A DNA stretch of 64,000 bases from Clostridium sp. UBA4548. Its GTDB lineage: Bacteria > Bacillota > Clostridia > Clostridiales > Clostridiaceae. Positions 35,450-44,875 of this stretch are shown here, one piece after another. The DNA lies in assembly GCF_002387895.1 (NCBI RefSeq), contig NZ_DGLI01000028.1, forward strand, positions 1-64,000. Direction: 5' to 3'. Numbering within the stretch: position 1 is the stretch's first letter; the number at the start of each line of letters is the position of its first letter. The notes below the pieces were generated by a model. The model was not told the origin of the DNA and searched no databases. It saw nothing but the letters and a program-made list of their open reading frames with translations. A program made the translations under genes and the position numbers.

Positions 35450-36364
35450 TTATCCTTGCATTTTTTGTACTTCTTCTGCAAAGTTATCTTCTTTCTTTTC
35501 GATTCCTTCTCCTCTTTCGAATCTAGCAAATCTTGTAACTGTTATTTCAGCACCGATTTTCTTTGATTCTTCTTGAAGATATTTAGTAATAGTGTAGTCA
35601 CCATTTTTAACCCAAACTTGCTCTATTAAACAAACTTCTTTATAATATTTGTTTACTCTTCCCATAACCATTTTTTCAACAATATTTTCTGGTTTGCCTT
35701 CATTTAAAGCTTGAACTCTGTAGATTTCTTTTTCTTTTTCTAAAGATTCATTATCAACAGCATCTTTATTTAAGAATAATGGGTTTGCTGCTGCAACTTG
35801 CATTGCAATATCCTTACCAATTACAGCTAAAGCTGGATCTTGCTTTTCACAAGCTAATTCAACAAGAACTCCTATTTTTCCATTTCCATGAACATAGCTT
35901 TGAACTATTCCATTTTCAATAGCAAATCTTTCAAATCTTCTTACAGACATATTTTCACCAATTTTAGCGATTAATGCTGTAACAACTTCTTGTACTGTAA
36001 CACTTTCATCTGCTATATATTTTTGAGCTACTAATTCTTCTACTGTGCTAACGTTTGATAATGCAACCATTTTTGCTACATTTTCTACTAGTGCTTTAAA
36101 TTCGTCATTTGCTGCAACGAAGTCAGTTTCGCAGTTAACTTCTACTACTGAACCTAGTTTCATATCTTCTGAAATGTATGTAGTTACTATACCTTCAGCC
36201 GCAATTCTACCAGCTTTCTTAGCAGCTGCTGCTAATCCCTTTTCTCTTAATACTTCAATTGCTTTTTCCATATCCCCATTAGTTTCATTAAGAGCTTTTT
36301 TGCAGTCCATCATTCCTGCTCCAGTTCTTTCTCTAAGCTCTTTAACCATTCCTGCAGTTATCAT
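35450..36364 (-). CDS. tsf: Elongation factor Ts
   Basis: A 304-residue nucleotide exchange factor for EF-Tu. An N-terminal UBA-like domain (MVKELRERTGAGMMDCKKALNE) is followed by the dimerisation core with CETDFVA and a C-terminal module. Two tandem ATGs exist; the second is chosen because it stands 7 nt from AGGAGG rather than 4. It follows rpsB, as is universal. Confidence 0.98.
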   Translation of the reverse strand: MITAGMVKELRERTGAGMMDCKKALNETNGDMEKAIEVLREKGLAAAAKKAGRIAAEGIVTTYISEDMKLGSVVEVNCETDFVAANDEFKALVENVAKMVALSNVSTVEELVAQKYIADESVTVQEVVTALIAKIGENMSVRRFERFAIENGIVQSYVHGNGKIGVLVELACEKQDPALAVIGKDIAMQVAAANPLFLNKDAVDNESLEKEKEIYRVQALNEGKPENIVEKMVMGRVNKYYKEVCLIEQVWVKNGDYTITKYLQEESKKIGAEITVTRFARFERGEGIEKKEDNFAEEVQKMQG

Positions 36365-36492
36365 CATTATTCCTCCTCTTTATAACTAATTTAAAAGGTA
36401 AATGAAAGAAATCCTTCTCTCACCTACCTTATAAATTTATTTTCTGTTTACAACCATAGATGAGGCTGTTTTTATTAATTCTTTAATTTCTA

Positions 36493-37194
36493 TTACTCAG
36501 CTATTTGCTCGCCTTGTCTTGCTTCAATTATAGCATCAGCTAATCTTTCAGTAATTAGTTTTACTGCTCTGATAGCATCATCGTTTCCAGGGATTACATA
36601 ATCAACTTCATCTGGATCACAGTTAGTATCAACTATTGCAATAACAGGTATTCCTAATATCTTAGCTTCTGATATAGCGTTTTTCTCTTTTCTTGGATCA
36701 ACAACAAATAATGCTCCGATTTTCTTAGCATCCATGTTTCTGATTCCACCAAGGTTCTTTTCTAATTTTTCTCTCTCATTTTTAAGTTGAGTAACTTCTT
36801 TCTTTGGAAGAACTTCAAATATTCCATCTTCTTCCATTTTATCTAATTCTTCTAATCTTCCGATTCTAGTTTTAATAGTTCTGAAGTTAGTTAACATTCC
36901 ACCTAACCATCTGTTGTTAACAAAGTGCATGCTTGATCTTACAGCTTCTTCTTGGATAGCTTCTTGAGCTTGTTTCTTTGTTCCTACAAATAGAATATCT
37001 TTTCCCTCTTCAGCTACTGATTTTATGAAATCATAAGCTTCATCTATTTTCTTCACAGTTTTTTGTAAATCTATGATATAGATTCCGTTTCTTTCTGTGA
37101 ATATGTATGGAGCCATTTTAGGATTCCATCTTCTTGTTTGATGTCCAAAGTGAACACCAGCTTCTAATAATTGTTTCATTGATATTACTGCCAT
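36493..37194 (-). CDS. rpsB: 30S ribosomal protein S2
   Basis: A 233-residue S2 that binds the 30S head-body junction. The start MAVISMKQLLEAGVHFGHQ and the WLGGMLTNF and DPRKEKNAI motifs are characteristic. AGGAGGT precedes the ATG. A consensus promoter (37304-37332) and a structured leader of about 100 nt lie upstream, which suggests autogenous control. tsf follows in the same transcript. Confidence 0.99.
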   Translation of the reverse strand: MAVISMKQLLEAGVHFGHQTRRWNPKMAPYIFTERNGIYIIDLQKTVKKIDEAYDFIKSVAEEGKDILFVGTKKQAQEAIQEEAVRSSMHFVNNRWLGGMLTNFRTIKTRIGRLEELDKMEEDGIFEVLPKKEVTQLKNEREKLEKNLGGIRNMDAKKIGALFVVDPRKEKNAISEAKILGIPVIAIVDTNCDPDEVDYVIPGNDDAIRAVKLITERLADAIIEARQGEQIAE

Positions 37195-37222
37195 TTTTAA
37201 TATACCTCCTCGGTTTTACCTC

Positions 37223-37281
37223 CATTGCTTTCATTTCCATTGAAAACCTTATTAAGGCACCTTTCAACAAATAGAGCAATG
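37223..37281 (-). promoter_or_regulatory. Structured leader of rpsB
   Basis: Three nested stems fold this stretch of the mRNA: CATTGCT (37281-37275) with AGCAATG (37229-37223), TTGAAA (37267-37262) with TTTCAA (37245-37240), and CCTT (37257-37254) with AAGG (37250-37247). The outer strand ends at AGCAATGGAGG. This looks like an r-protein leader, possibly read by S2. Confidence 0.55.
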
Positions 37282-37303
37282 TGTGTATTTTCTTACCTTG
37301 TGT

Positions 37304-37332
37304 AGTATAACATAATTATACTTACTATTCAA
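37304..37332 (-). promoter_or_regulatory. Sigma-A promoter of rpsB-tsf
   Basis: TTGAAT (37332-37327), 17-nt spacer, TATACT (37309-37304) on the minus strand, about 110 nt before the rpsB start. Confidence 0.8.
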
Positions 37333-37428
37333 TAAAAATTTTATAACCTTATATATTTTTCATTTACACCTATTAATTTACACATATTTCTTTTTTTTAT
37401 ACTTACAACCATAAAAATTATATAAAAA

Positions 37429-37455
37429 AAATAAGTGAGGTAACCCCACTTATTT
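37429..37455 (-). terminator. Terminator after codY
   Basis: AAATAAGTG and CACTTATTT pair, with a further GG/CC step and a small loop, followed by eight T on the minus strand. The stem overlaps the last codons of codY. Confidence 0.85.
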
Positions 37456-38223
37456 TAATTTATTTAATTCATCCATTAATTTGTCATTAAGTATTTTTAT
37501 ATGTGTTCCCTTCATTCCAAGAGATCTTGACTCAATAACTCCAGCACTTTCAAACTTTCTTAAAGCATTAACAATAACTGATCTTGTAATTCCAACTTTA
37601 TCAGCTATTTTAGAAGCAACTAAAAGACCTTCACTACCATCTAACTCATTAAATATATGCTCTACTGCTTCAAGTTCAGAGTAAGAAAGAGTTCCAATTG
37701 CTAATTGAACTATAGCTTTCTTCCTAGCTTCTTCTTCAATTAAATCATTTTTAGATCTTAATATTTCAAGTCCTACTATAGTTGCACTATACTCTGCTAG
37801 TACTAAATCTTCTTCAGTAAATGGACTTCCGAATCTAGCTAATAATAAAGTACCTAATCTTTCTCTGTTTCCATTGATAGGAACAATAGTAGTTAACTTA
37901 TTATCAAGCCCACATTCTTTACCATTTTCAAAAACACAAATACCTTTGCTTGGTAAATTTGATTTAGTTTCGTCTGCATTTAATAGTTTAGCATTGTAGC
38001 TCTCTGGAAATCTCATACCAGATAGAACTTCATTTTTAACCTCATCGCATTCAAATCCACCTGATAAGTTAAACCCTAAAACTTTTCCTCTTCTGCTTAT
38101 TATATAAACGTTACACTCTAGCACGTCACTTAACAATTTGCAAATATCATCAAACACTACTGGTTCAGTACCAGATTTTTGTAATATCTTATTTAATTTC
38201 CTAGTTTTTTCTAATAGTGACAA
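37450..38223 (-). CDS. codY: GTP- and branched-chain amino acid-sensing repressor CodY
   Basis: A 257-residue global regulator of low-GC Gram-positives that binds GTP and branched-chain amino acids and represses stationary-phase and nutrient-uptake genes. The N-terminal GAF domain (about 1-155) begins LLEKTRKLNKILQKSG; the C-terminal winged helix has ASKIADKVGITRSVIVNALRK (about 203-223). The start is TTG, preceded by GGAGGAA. Upstream is a consensus promoter (38359-38387). Here codY is flanked by topA and rpsB, without the xerC/hslVU genes found in Bacillus. Confidence 0.98.
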   Translation of the reverse strand: MSLLEKTRKLNKILQKSGTEPVVFDDICKLLSDVLECNVYIISRRGKVLGFNLSGGFECDEVKNEVLSGMRFPESYNAKLLNADETKSNLPSKGICVFENGKECGLDNKLTTIVPINGNRERLGTLLLARFGSPFTEEDLVLAEYSATIVGLEILRSKNDLIEEEARKKAIVQLAIGTLSYSELEAVEHIFNELDGSEGLLVASKIADKVGITRSVIVNALRKFESAGVIESRSLGMKGTHIKILNDKLMDELNKLK

Positions 38224-38358
38224 TTTAATTCCTCCTATTCTTTATTAGGGTAATTTTTATTTCAATTAGTTGTAATTCTCAATTATCTTTAGTATCTTTG
38301 AAACAATTCAAAACATTTGTGTAATTGAAAATTTTTAGAATTGTATTTCCCTCAAACT

Positions 38359-38387
38359 ATAATAACACAGTACTTTTATCATTTCAA
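38359..38387 (-). promoter_or_regulatory. Sigma-A promoter of codY
   Basis: TTGAAA (38387-38382), 17-nt spacer, TATTAT (38364-38359) on the minus strand, giving a leader of about 125 nt. Confidence 0.7.
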
Positions 38388-38466
38388 CAAAATTATATTA
38401 TTTTTCGACACATTTTGCCGTATTCTCATGTCTGTGGTGAATATTTTTTAGTTTTGTAATTATTTA

Positions 38467-40548
38467 TTAACCATTTATTAATTTTTTATACTTACAACTT
38501 TTATTACTGCATTCTAAATAATCACCTTTAGCCTTAGAATACCTCTTTAACATAATTTCTCCACATTCTGGACATTTTTCTGTGCTAGGTTCATGCCAGC
38601 TTACAAAGTCACAATTTGGATAGTTAGAGCAACCAAAAAAGGTTTTTCCCTTCTTACTTCTTTTCTCTAAAACTGTTCCTTGACATTTAGGACATGGTGC
38701 TTCAATCTCACGAGCTAAAGGTTTCGTATTTTGACACTCTGGATAACCAGGGCATGCAAGAAAATCTCCAAATCTTCCTTGCTTAATCACCATAAACCTT
38801 CCGCACTTATCACACTTAACCTCTGATACTTTATCTTCAATGGTAATCTTAGCTATTTCTTTTTCTGCAACTTCTATGGCAGCCTTTAAAGGTGTGAAAA
38901 AGTTGTCAACAATAGTTTTCCACTGCTCTTTACCTTCTTCAACTCTATCTAACTTATCCTCCATAGCAGCTGTAAACTCCACATCTACAATTTGCTTAAA
39001 GTATTCACTCATCAAGTTATTAACTATAAATCCTAATTCTGTTGGGTCTAAAACCTTTTTATTTCTCTCCACATATTTTCTATCTAACAAAGTTGAGATA
39101 GTAGGAGAATACGTACTAGGACGCCCTATACCATTTTCTTCTAAAGTTTTTACTAAGGATGCTTCTGAAAACTTTGCAGGTGGCTGGGTAAAGTGTTGTT
39201 TACCTTCAATAGATTTTTTAATTAATATTTCCTGTTCTTCTAACTTAGGAATCTTAATGCCTTCCTCTTCATCCTCGTTGTCTCCAGCATAAACTTTAGT
39301 AAATCCATCAAATTTCACCTTATAACCTGAAGCTTTAAAATTATACGGCCCATTATCAATATTTATAGAAGTAGAATCTATTATAGAAGATGCCATTTGG
39401 CTAGCTACAAATCTATTCCATATTAGGGTATAAAGCTTATATTGATCATTATTTAAACTTCCTTTAGCTATTTCAGGTGTAATTTCAAAATGAGTAGGTC
39501 TTATTGCTTCGTGAGCATCTTGGGCATTCTTTTTCCCTTTATATACTCTTTTAGTTTTTGGTAAATAAGCTTCACCAAAAATATCTTTTACGAATTCCGA
39601 TACTATTTGTTGAGCTTCATCTGATACTCTCACAGAATCTGTTCTCATATAAGTAATTAATCCCACAGTTCCAAAACCCTTAATTTCAATTCCTTCATAA
39701 AGTTGCTGTGCAGTGGACATAGTTTTCTTAGTTGAAAAATTTATCTTTCTGTAGGCATCTTGTTGCAAGGTGCTTGTAGTAAAAGGTGGCAAAGGATTTT
39801 TGGTTTTTTCTGTAGTTTTAATGCTCTTAACTATAAAGTTATTGTTTTCCAAATCCTTTATTATTGCATTACTTTCCTTCTCAGTTTTTACCTCAATCTT
39901 TTTTCCATCTTTACCATGTAGTTTAATAATAAAACTATTGGTTTCTCCCTTTTTTTGTACCTTTCCTTCTACTGTCCAATACTCTTTAGGTATAAATTCG
40001 TTTATTTCCTTTTCTCTATCACAAATTATTCTAAGGGCTACAGATTGAACTCTTCCAGCACTTAACCCCCATTTTATTTTTCTCCACAGTATAGGGCTGA
40101 TCTTATATCCTACTAATCTATCTAATACCCTTCTAGCTTGCTGGGCATTGTATACATTCTCATTAATTGATCTTGGATTTTTTATGGCATTTTTCACTGC
40201 ATTTTTAGTTATTTCATTAAATTCAATTCTGCATTTTTCTGTTTCATCAATTTTTAGCACCTTGGCTAGATGCCATGATATAGCTTCTCCTTCTCTATCA
40301 GGGTCCGTTGCTAAATAAACTTTTTCACTTTTTTTAGCTTCTCTTTTTAATTTATCTAATAAATCACCTTTTCCCCTAATAGTAATGTACTTAGGTTCAT
40401 AATTATTTTCTACATCAACACCAAGCTGACTTTTAGGTAAATCCCTTACATGTCCCATGGATGCTTCAACAATGTAATTTTTACCTAAATACTTTTTTAT
40501 TGTTTTTGCTTTAGCTGGTGATTCAACTATCACTAGTTTCTGACCCAT
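38467..40548 (-). CDS. topA: DNA topoisomerase I
   Basis: A 693-residue type IA topoisomerase that relaxes negative supercoils. The N-terminal TOPRIM domain (KLVIVESPAKAKTI; TDPDREGEAI) is followed by the cleavage domain with the active tyrosine at residue 300 in ITYMRTDSV. Three C-terminal zinc ribbons are visible: CDKCG..CPGYPEC, CPKCQ..CSNYPNC and CPECG..CSNKSC. Length matches clostridial TopA. It follows dprA after 263 bp. Confidence 0.99.
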   Translation of the reverse strand: MGQKLVIVESPAKAKTIKKYLGKNYIVEASMGHVRDLPKSQLGVDVENNYEPKYITIRGKGDLLDKLKREAKKSEKVYLATDPDREGEAISWHLAKVLKIDETEKCRIEFNEITKNAVKNAIKNPRSINENVYNAQQARRVLDRLVGYKISPILWRKIKWGLSAGRVQSVALRIICDREKEINEFIPKEYWTVEGKVQKKGETNSFIIKLHGKDGKKIEVKTEKESNAIIKDLENNNFIVKSIKTTEKTKNPLPPFTTSTLQQDAYRKINFSTKKTMSTAQQLYEGIEIKGFGTVGLITYMRTDSVRVSDEAQQIVSEFVKDIFGEAYLPKTKRVYKGKKNAQDAHEAIRPTHFEITPEIAKGSLNNDQYKLYTLIWNRFVASQMASSIIDSTSINIDNGPYNFKASGYKVKFDGFTKVYAGDNEDEEEGIKIPKLEEQEILIKKSIEGKQHFTQPPAKFSEASLVKTLEENGIGRPSTYSPTISTLLDRKYVERNKKVLDPTELGFIVNNLMSEYFKQIVDVEFTAAMEDKLDRVEEGKEQWKTIVDNFFTPLKAAIEVAEKEIAKITIEDKVSEVKCDKCGRFMVIKQGRFGDFLACPGYPECQNTKPLAREIEAPCPKCQGTVLEKRSKKGKTFFGCSNYPNCDFVSWHEPSTEKCPECGEIMLKRYSKAKGDYLECSNKSCKYKKLING

Positions 40549-40811
40549 CTTATCCCCTCCAGCATGTTATGCTATATAACTATTTATTTTATTTAAATTC
40601 TATGCTCATTTTTATTTGCAACAAAGTCCAAAATACTACTATATCTTAGATTACCTTTTATATGGATGACTTTCAAGAAAAATTTAAAGAATATTCATAA
40701 TTTATTAACACATTAAACTTCACTACTAGCTGAGCTTAAGTTGAAACTTATTGGTTATTATTTATACCCTTACTATATCCAATGTAGGTATTTATATTTA
40801 TGTTTATGCTT

Positions 40812-41906
40812 TTATATAGTATTATTGACCCTCACATAAAAGTTGCCATTTAAGCATAGTATTTCATCTTTTAGTTGCATTTCAAATAATACCTCATATA
40901 ATCGTTTTATGTCAATATTAGTTAATCTTATTATATCGTCTATATGTATGGGATTATTGTTTATAACTTTGTATATTTCATCAGAAATACTACTTTTGAT
41001 ATCGCTTCGCCTATTACTAGTAATTTTATTGCCTTTGCTTTTAACTATACCTAACAAATTTAAAATATCCTGAGTTTCTGTAAGTACATGAGCGCCCTCT
41101 TTAATTAGTTTATTTGTACCTTTGCTTTCCTCAGAAAATATGGATCCGGGTACTACTAAAACATCTTTACCTTGTTCTAATGCTCTAGTTGCTGTTATTA
41201 ATGAACCACTTCTTTCTCCTGCCTCTGACACAATAACCAATTTGCTTAATCCACTAATTATTCTGTTTCTTACTGGAAAATTCATAGGACGTGGCTGAGT
41301 TCCAGGAGGAAACTCACTAATTACACATCCTCCACTAGAAATTATTTGATGATAAAGCTTTGAATTTTCCTTTGGATATATCACATCTACTCCACTCCCT
41401 AATATGGCAACAGTATATCCCCATCCCTCTAGAGCAGTTTGGTGAGCCACAGTATCGATTCCTTTAGCCATACCACTTACAATATTAAGTTCATTTTCAA
41501 GCAATACTTTTGTTATTATCTTAGTTATATCTCTACCATAGACTGTACATCTTCTAGAACCAACAATAGATACATTTCTTCTAGTGCTAAGCTTTGAAAT
41601 ATCCCCTTTATAAAAAAGTGAAAAAGGACCATCATCCATAAGCTCTAAAATTTCAGGATAATCTTTTTCTCCTATTGTAACAATATTTATATTTTCCGTC
41701 CTAACTTTTTCCATAATATCATACAACCTTGGTAAATCATAGGACTTAATTAGTCTGTTTAATACTTTATTATCTTCAGATATATAATTTTTATGTGCAA
41801 TTACATAGTCCCTTATGTTTTCCAAAGTTTCAAATTCTGATAAAAGCTTCAACTTTATATTACTAGAAAGCTCTGTCACAGAAAACCATAGTTTTAATAT
41901 ATCCAT
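40812..41906 (-). CDS. dprA: DNA-processing protein DprA
   Basis: A 364-residue protein that loads RecA on incoming single-stranded DNA in natural transformation. The Rossmann-like core has GSRRCTVYGRDI, SGMAKGIDTVAH and GSGVDVIYPKEN; a C-terminal winged helix follows near 300-364. The gene is kept in most clostridia although competence is rarely seen. It lies 72 bp after comM, so the pair is probably one transcript. Confidence 0.96.
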   Translation of the reverse strand: MDILKLWFSVTELSSNIKLKLLSEFETLENIRDYVIAHKNYISEDNKVLNRLIKSYDLPRLYDIMEKVRTENINIVTIGEKDYPEILELMDDGPFSLFYKGDISKLSTRRNVSIVGSRRCTVYGRDITKIITKVLLENELNIVSGMAKGIDTVAHQTALEGWGYTVAILGSGVDVIYPKENSKLYHQIISSGGCVISEFPPGTQPRPMNFPVRNRIISGLSKLVIVSEAGERSGSLITATRALEQGKDVLVVPGSIFSEESKGTNKLIKEGAHVLTETQDILNLLGIVKSKGNKITSNRRSDIKSSISDEIYKVINNNPIHIDDIIRLTNIDIKRLYEVLFEMQLKDEILCLNGNFYVRVNNTI

Positions 41907-41978
41907 ACGTTATACCTCTTTACAAAACAATATATCTTGGTAAAATAACATTTTAAAATTAGAGTTAGTAATTTTAAT

Positions 41979-43496
41979 TTATATAATATTTTCATCAATA
42001 AACTTCCTATATTGAAGGGCCTCTATTATATCTTTTTCATCTATATTGATCTTTTCACTTAAATCAGCAATTGTTCTAGCCACCTTAAGTATTCTGCTAT
42101 AGGCTCTTGTACTTAAGGAAAACTTATTGAAGGCTAACTCTAGTACTTTATGGGATTTTTCATTCAGCTTACAATACTTTTTTAAATGCTTCTCTCTCAT
42201 CTGTGAATTACAAATTATACCTTCTTCTTTAAATCTTTCTTCTTGTAATTCCCTAGCTCTTTTCACCCTTTGCTTTATGTGTTCTGAAGTCTCAGTGTGT
42301 AAATTTTCATTTATCTCTTTGTAAGAGATAGGATTAACTGGAGAGAAAATATCTATCCTATCAAGTATAGGTCCTGAAAGCCTTGAAATATATCTTTTTA
42401 CCTCATAATCGGAGCACTTACACTTCTTCACATTAGTGCCGTAATATCCGCAGGGACAAGGATTTAACGCTCCCACTAGCATGAAATTAGCAGGGTATTT
42501 TATGGTTCCGCTTACTCTAGAAAGTTTAACCTCTCTTTCTTCCAAGGGTTGCCTCAAAACTTGTAAACAACTTTTATTGAACTCCAATATTTCATCCAAA
42601 AATAAAACTCCATTGTGTGCTAATGAAACCTCTCCTGGGCTTGGATTTCTCCCTCCCCCAACTAGTGCAATAGATGTTATAGTATGATGAGGATTTCTGA
42701 AAGGCCTACTATTTATTAAGCCTTCCTTATTAAAACCTCCACTGACACTATAAATTTTTGTAACCTCTAGAGCTTCATCATAGGTTAATTCAGGAAGAAT
42801 AGAAATAATCCTTTGAGCTAACATGGTTTTCCCTGAACCTGGCGCTCCATGTAAAAGAATATTATGGTTTCCAGCTGCAGCTACCTCCATAGCTCTTTTT
42901 GAGGCTTGTTGTCCTATGACTTCATTAAAATCTAGTCCATTACTAGTGTTTTTAAACTCTTTATGATTTTTATAGGGCATCATATCCTTATATCTTAGAT
43001 ACTCTACCACTTGGCGTAGAGTTTCTAAAGGGTATGTGTGAGCATTCCTAATAATACTACATTCTTCACGATTTTCCACTGGAATAATGTATTCATAAAT
43101 GCCACTATTAACCCCTTGAATTATAATGGGCAAGGCTCCTTTAACCCTTTTTAAATCCCCACTTAAAGATAATTCTCCCATGAATAAATATCTTCCTATA
43201 TCTTCTACAGCTATCTGGTTAGTAGCTATCAAAATTCCTATAGCAATTGGTAAATCAAAGTGGGAACCTTCCTTTTTTAAATCTGCCGGAGCCAGATTTA
43301 TTGTTATTCTACCTACTGGAAACTCAAATCCAGAATTAATTATAGCAGCTCTTACTCTCTCCTTAGACTCCTTTACTGCTACATCTCCTAACCCAACTAT
43401 ATTAAAGGTTGGTAACCCATAAGAAATATCTATTTCTACATTAACTATTACTCCTTCAACACCAAAAAAAGTGGCACATAATATTTGTATCGCCAT
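41979..43496 (-). CDS. comM: YifB/ComM-family Mg chelatase-like AAA+ ATPase
   Basis: A 505-residue AAA+ protein. An N-terminal ChlI-type domain (about 1-170) precedes the ATPase with Walker A GAPGSGKT near 217 and Walker B VLFLDE near 298; a zinc-like CPCGYYG segment and a C-terminal Mg-chelatase domain follow. Haemophilus and Vibrio ComM is a branch-migration helicase acting in transformation; the clostridial role is inferred. It lies immediately upstream of dprA, consistent with a DNA-uptake or recombination function. Confidence 0.94.
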   Translation of the reverse strand: MAIQILCATFFGVEGVIVNVEIDISYGLPTFNIVGLGDVAVKESKERVRAAIINSGFEFPVGRITINLAPADLKKEGSHFDLPIAIGILIATNQIAVEDIGRYLFMGELSLSGDLKRVKGALPIIIQGVNSGIYEYIIPVENREECSIIRNAHTYPLETLRQVVEYLRYKDMMPYKNHKEFKNTSNGLDFNEVIGQQASKRAMEVAAAGNHNILLHGAPGSGKTMLAQRIISILPELTYDEALEVTKIYSVSGGFNKEGLINSRPFRNPHHTITSIALVGGGRNPSPGEVSLAHNGVLFLDEILEFNKSCLQVLRQPLEEREVKLSRVSGTIKYPANFMLVGALNPCPCGYYGTNVKKCKCSDYEVKRYISRLSGPILDRIDIFSPVNPISYKEINENLHTETSEHIKQRVKRARELQEERFKEEGIICNSQMREKHLKKYCKLNEKSHKVLELAFNKFSLSTRAYSRILKVARTIADLSEKINIDEKDIIEALQYRKFIDENII

Positions 43497-44110
43497 AATA
43501 ATCTCACCTTTTCATATTTATAACGTAATTATTGCCAAATATATATTCTGTAAACCTGTAAATACCTTAGTACGTAAATAAATATATAGATGTATTTATG
43601 TATTTATACTTATTTCTTTATAAGAATATATAGTATTTATGGAGCTTCAGTCATTTTTAAAATATTGTATTTAGCTAAAACATAAGCAAATAATATAGAA
43701 AGACTATAAATTTATGCCCTTAGTAAGGGGATAATAATTTTGATGAATTTTTTTATTAACCTTTGCAACCTTTGCTTTTGCTTAAAATTTACATAGCTAC
43801 TCTATACTCTGCCACATTAAGAATAGTGAAAGCCCTGATGATATTTTTGTGTTTATTATATTTTTTTTGCATAAATCTTTATATTAAAAACAAGCAATTA
43901 TTTCTACAAGCACCAATACAATTAATGGAAATAATTCTTGAAACATACACCACATTGGTTTAATATTAGATTATAGGAAACTAATTTCAATTGATGAATT
44001 GTAGATACGACTAAATAGGTTTCCTTAAAAATTTTCAGGCATTCACATATTAAAAATTAATTTTCAAATCCTGGATTAACAAATTTGTAACCATAAGAAA
44101 GGATGGTTCA
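43497..44110. other. comM-yraN divergent intergenic region (614 bp)
   Basis: A long AT-rich gap between divergent genes. No convincing coding frame: the 66-codon plus frame at 43763 starts at TTG without a ribosome site. A small palindrome (CCCTTA-G-TAAGGG) lies near 43720. The gap is unusual because comM and yraN are normally adjacent and co-directional. Confidence 0.55.
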
Positions 44111-44482
44111 ATGGGCGTATTAAATAAAAGTATAGGTTCATACGGTGAAAGTATTGCTGAAAGTTATTTAAAGGAGATGGGATATACAATTCTTGAAAGA
44201 AATTTCAAGTGTAAGCTAGGAGAAATTGATATAATTGCTAAGGACAATAAATATATTTGCTTTATTGAAGTAAAGACTCGTTATGGCTCCCTCTATGGAA
44301 GTCCAGGAGAGAGTGTAACTAATTTAAAGCAGTATAAAATTTATAAAACTGCTCAGTTTTATATTTTAAAGAAGAAACTCTATAAATTTAATTTTAGATT
44401 TGACGTGATAGAGGTTATATTAAATAATGAAGATGATAATTATTCAATTAAGTTGATTAAGGATGCTTTTCAGATTTCATAA
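44111..44482 (+). CDS. YraN family (UPF0102) nuclease-fold protein
   Basis: A 123-residue member of UPF0102, with the PD-(D/E)XK-like core GEIDIIAKDNKYICFIEVKTR near 40-60 and the N-terminal GSYGESIAESYLKEMGY motif. Function is not established; relatives are predicted Holliday-junction-like nucleases. The ribosome site AAAGGA lies in the loop of a 6-bp hairpin (44089-44108). In most clostridia yraN sits between rnhB and comM on their strand; here it is inverted and flanked by long gaps, with its own terminator. Confidence 0.93.
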   Translation: MGVLNKSIGSYGESIAESYLKEMGYTILERNFKCKLGEIDIIAKDNKYICFIEVKTRYGSLYGSPGESVTNLKQYKIYKTAQFYILKKKLYKFNFRFDVIEVILNNEDDNYSIKLIKDAFQIS

Positions 44483-44875
44483 ATATTTTTTAATAATATG
44501 CAGTTTAAAAATAATAAAAGTTAGCTATAATAAATAGCTAACTTTTATTATTTAGAACCCAAATTTAGGATAGCTTGTAATTAAGCTACTCTAGTTCTAT
44601 TAAATAATGAACAAATTCATGTTGTGGAGCTACTTTGGAAGCAGATTTTCACTAAATAAAAATATCTTTGTGAACAAACTGAGTTTGTTACACCAAAGCA
44701 AATTCCCTAGACAGAGCAATTGCAAGGTTATTCAACAGCCCCTTATAGAACATGTCAAACTTAAAGCTCCCAAAACACTGTTAAAACTTAAAATAATCAT
44801 TAAAATAAGTTTTAACGTTGAAGATTAATATTTTCACATAAATTTAATTATAATTTAACTTTTAAGTAAAAACAT
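44483..44875. other. yraN-rnhB intergenic region (393 bp)
   Basis: It holds the yraN terminator, a palindromic hairpin at 44666-44698 with core AACAAACT-G-AGTTTGTT, and an insertion-sequence-end-like CAACAGCCCCTT at 44733-44744. The 73-codon plus frame here has no ribosome site and no recognisable protein. Confidence 0.55.
44510..44552. terminator. Bidirectional-type terminator between yraN and rnhB
   Basis: A 19-bp perfect stem (44510-44528 with 44534-44552) and a 5-nt loop. A-rich and T-rich flanks would let it terminate both yraN (plus) and rnhB (minus), which converge here. Confidence 0.9.

Noticed and set aside
38321..38345. Possible CodY box upstream of codY
   Set aside because: AATTTTCA matches the first half of the CodY motif, but the second half does not fit.
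43763..43963. 66-codon hydrophobic plus frame upstream of yraN
   Set aside because: TTG start without ribosome site; composition typical of random AT-rich DNA.
44607..44828. 73-codon plus frame between yraN and rnhB
   Set aside because: No ribosome site, spans a palindrome and an insertion-sequence-end-like motif, and shows no protein family features.
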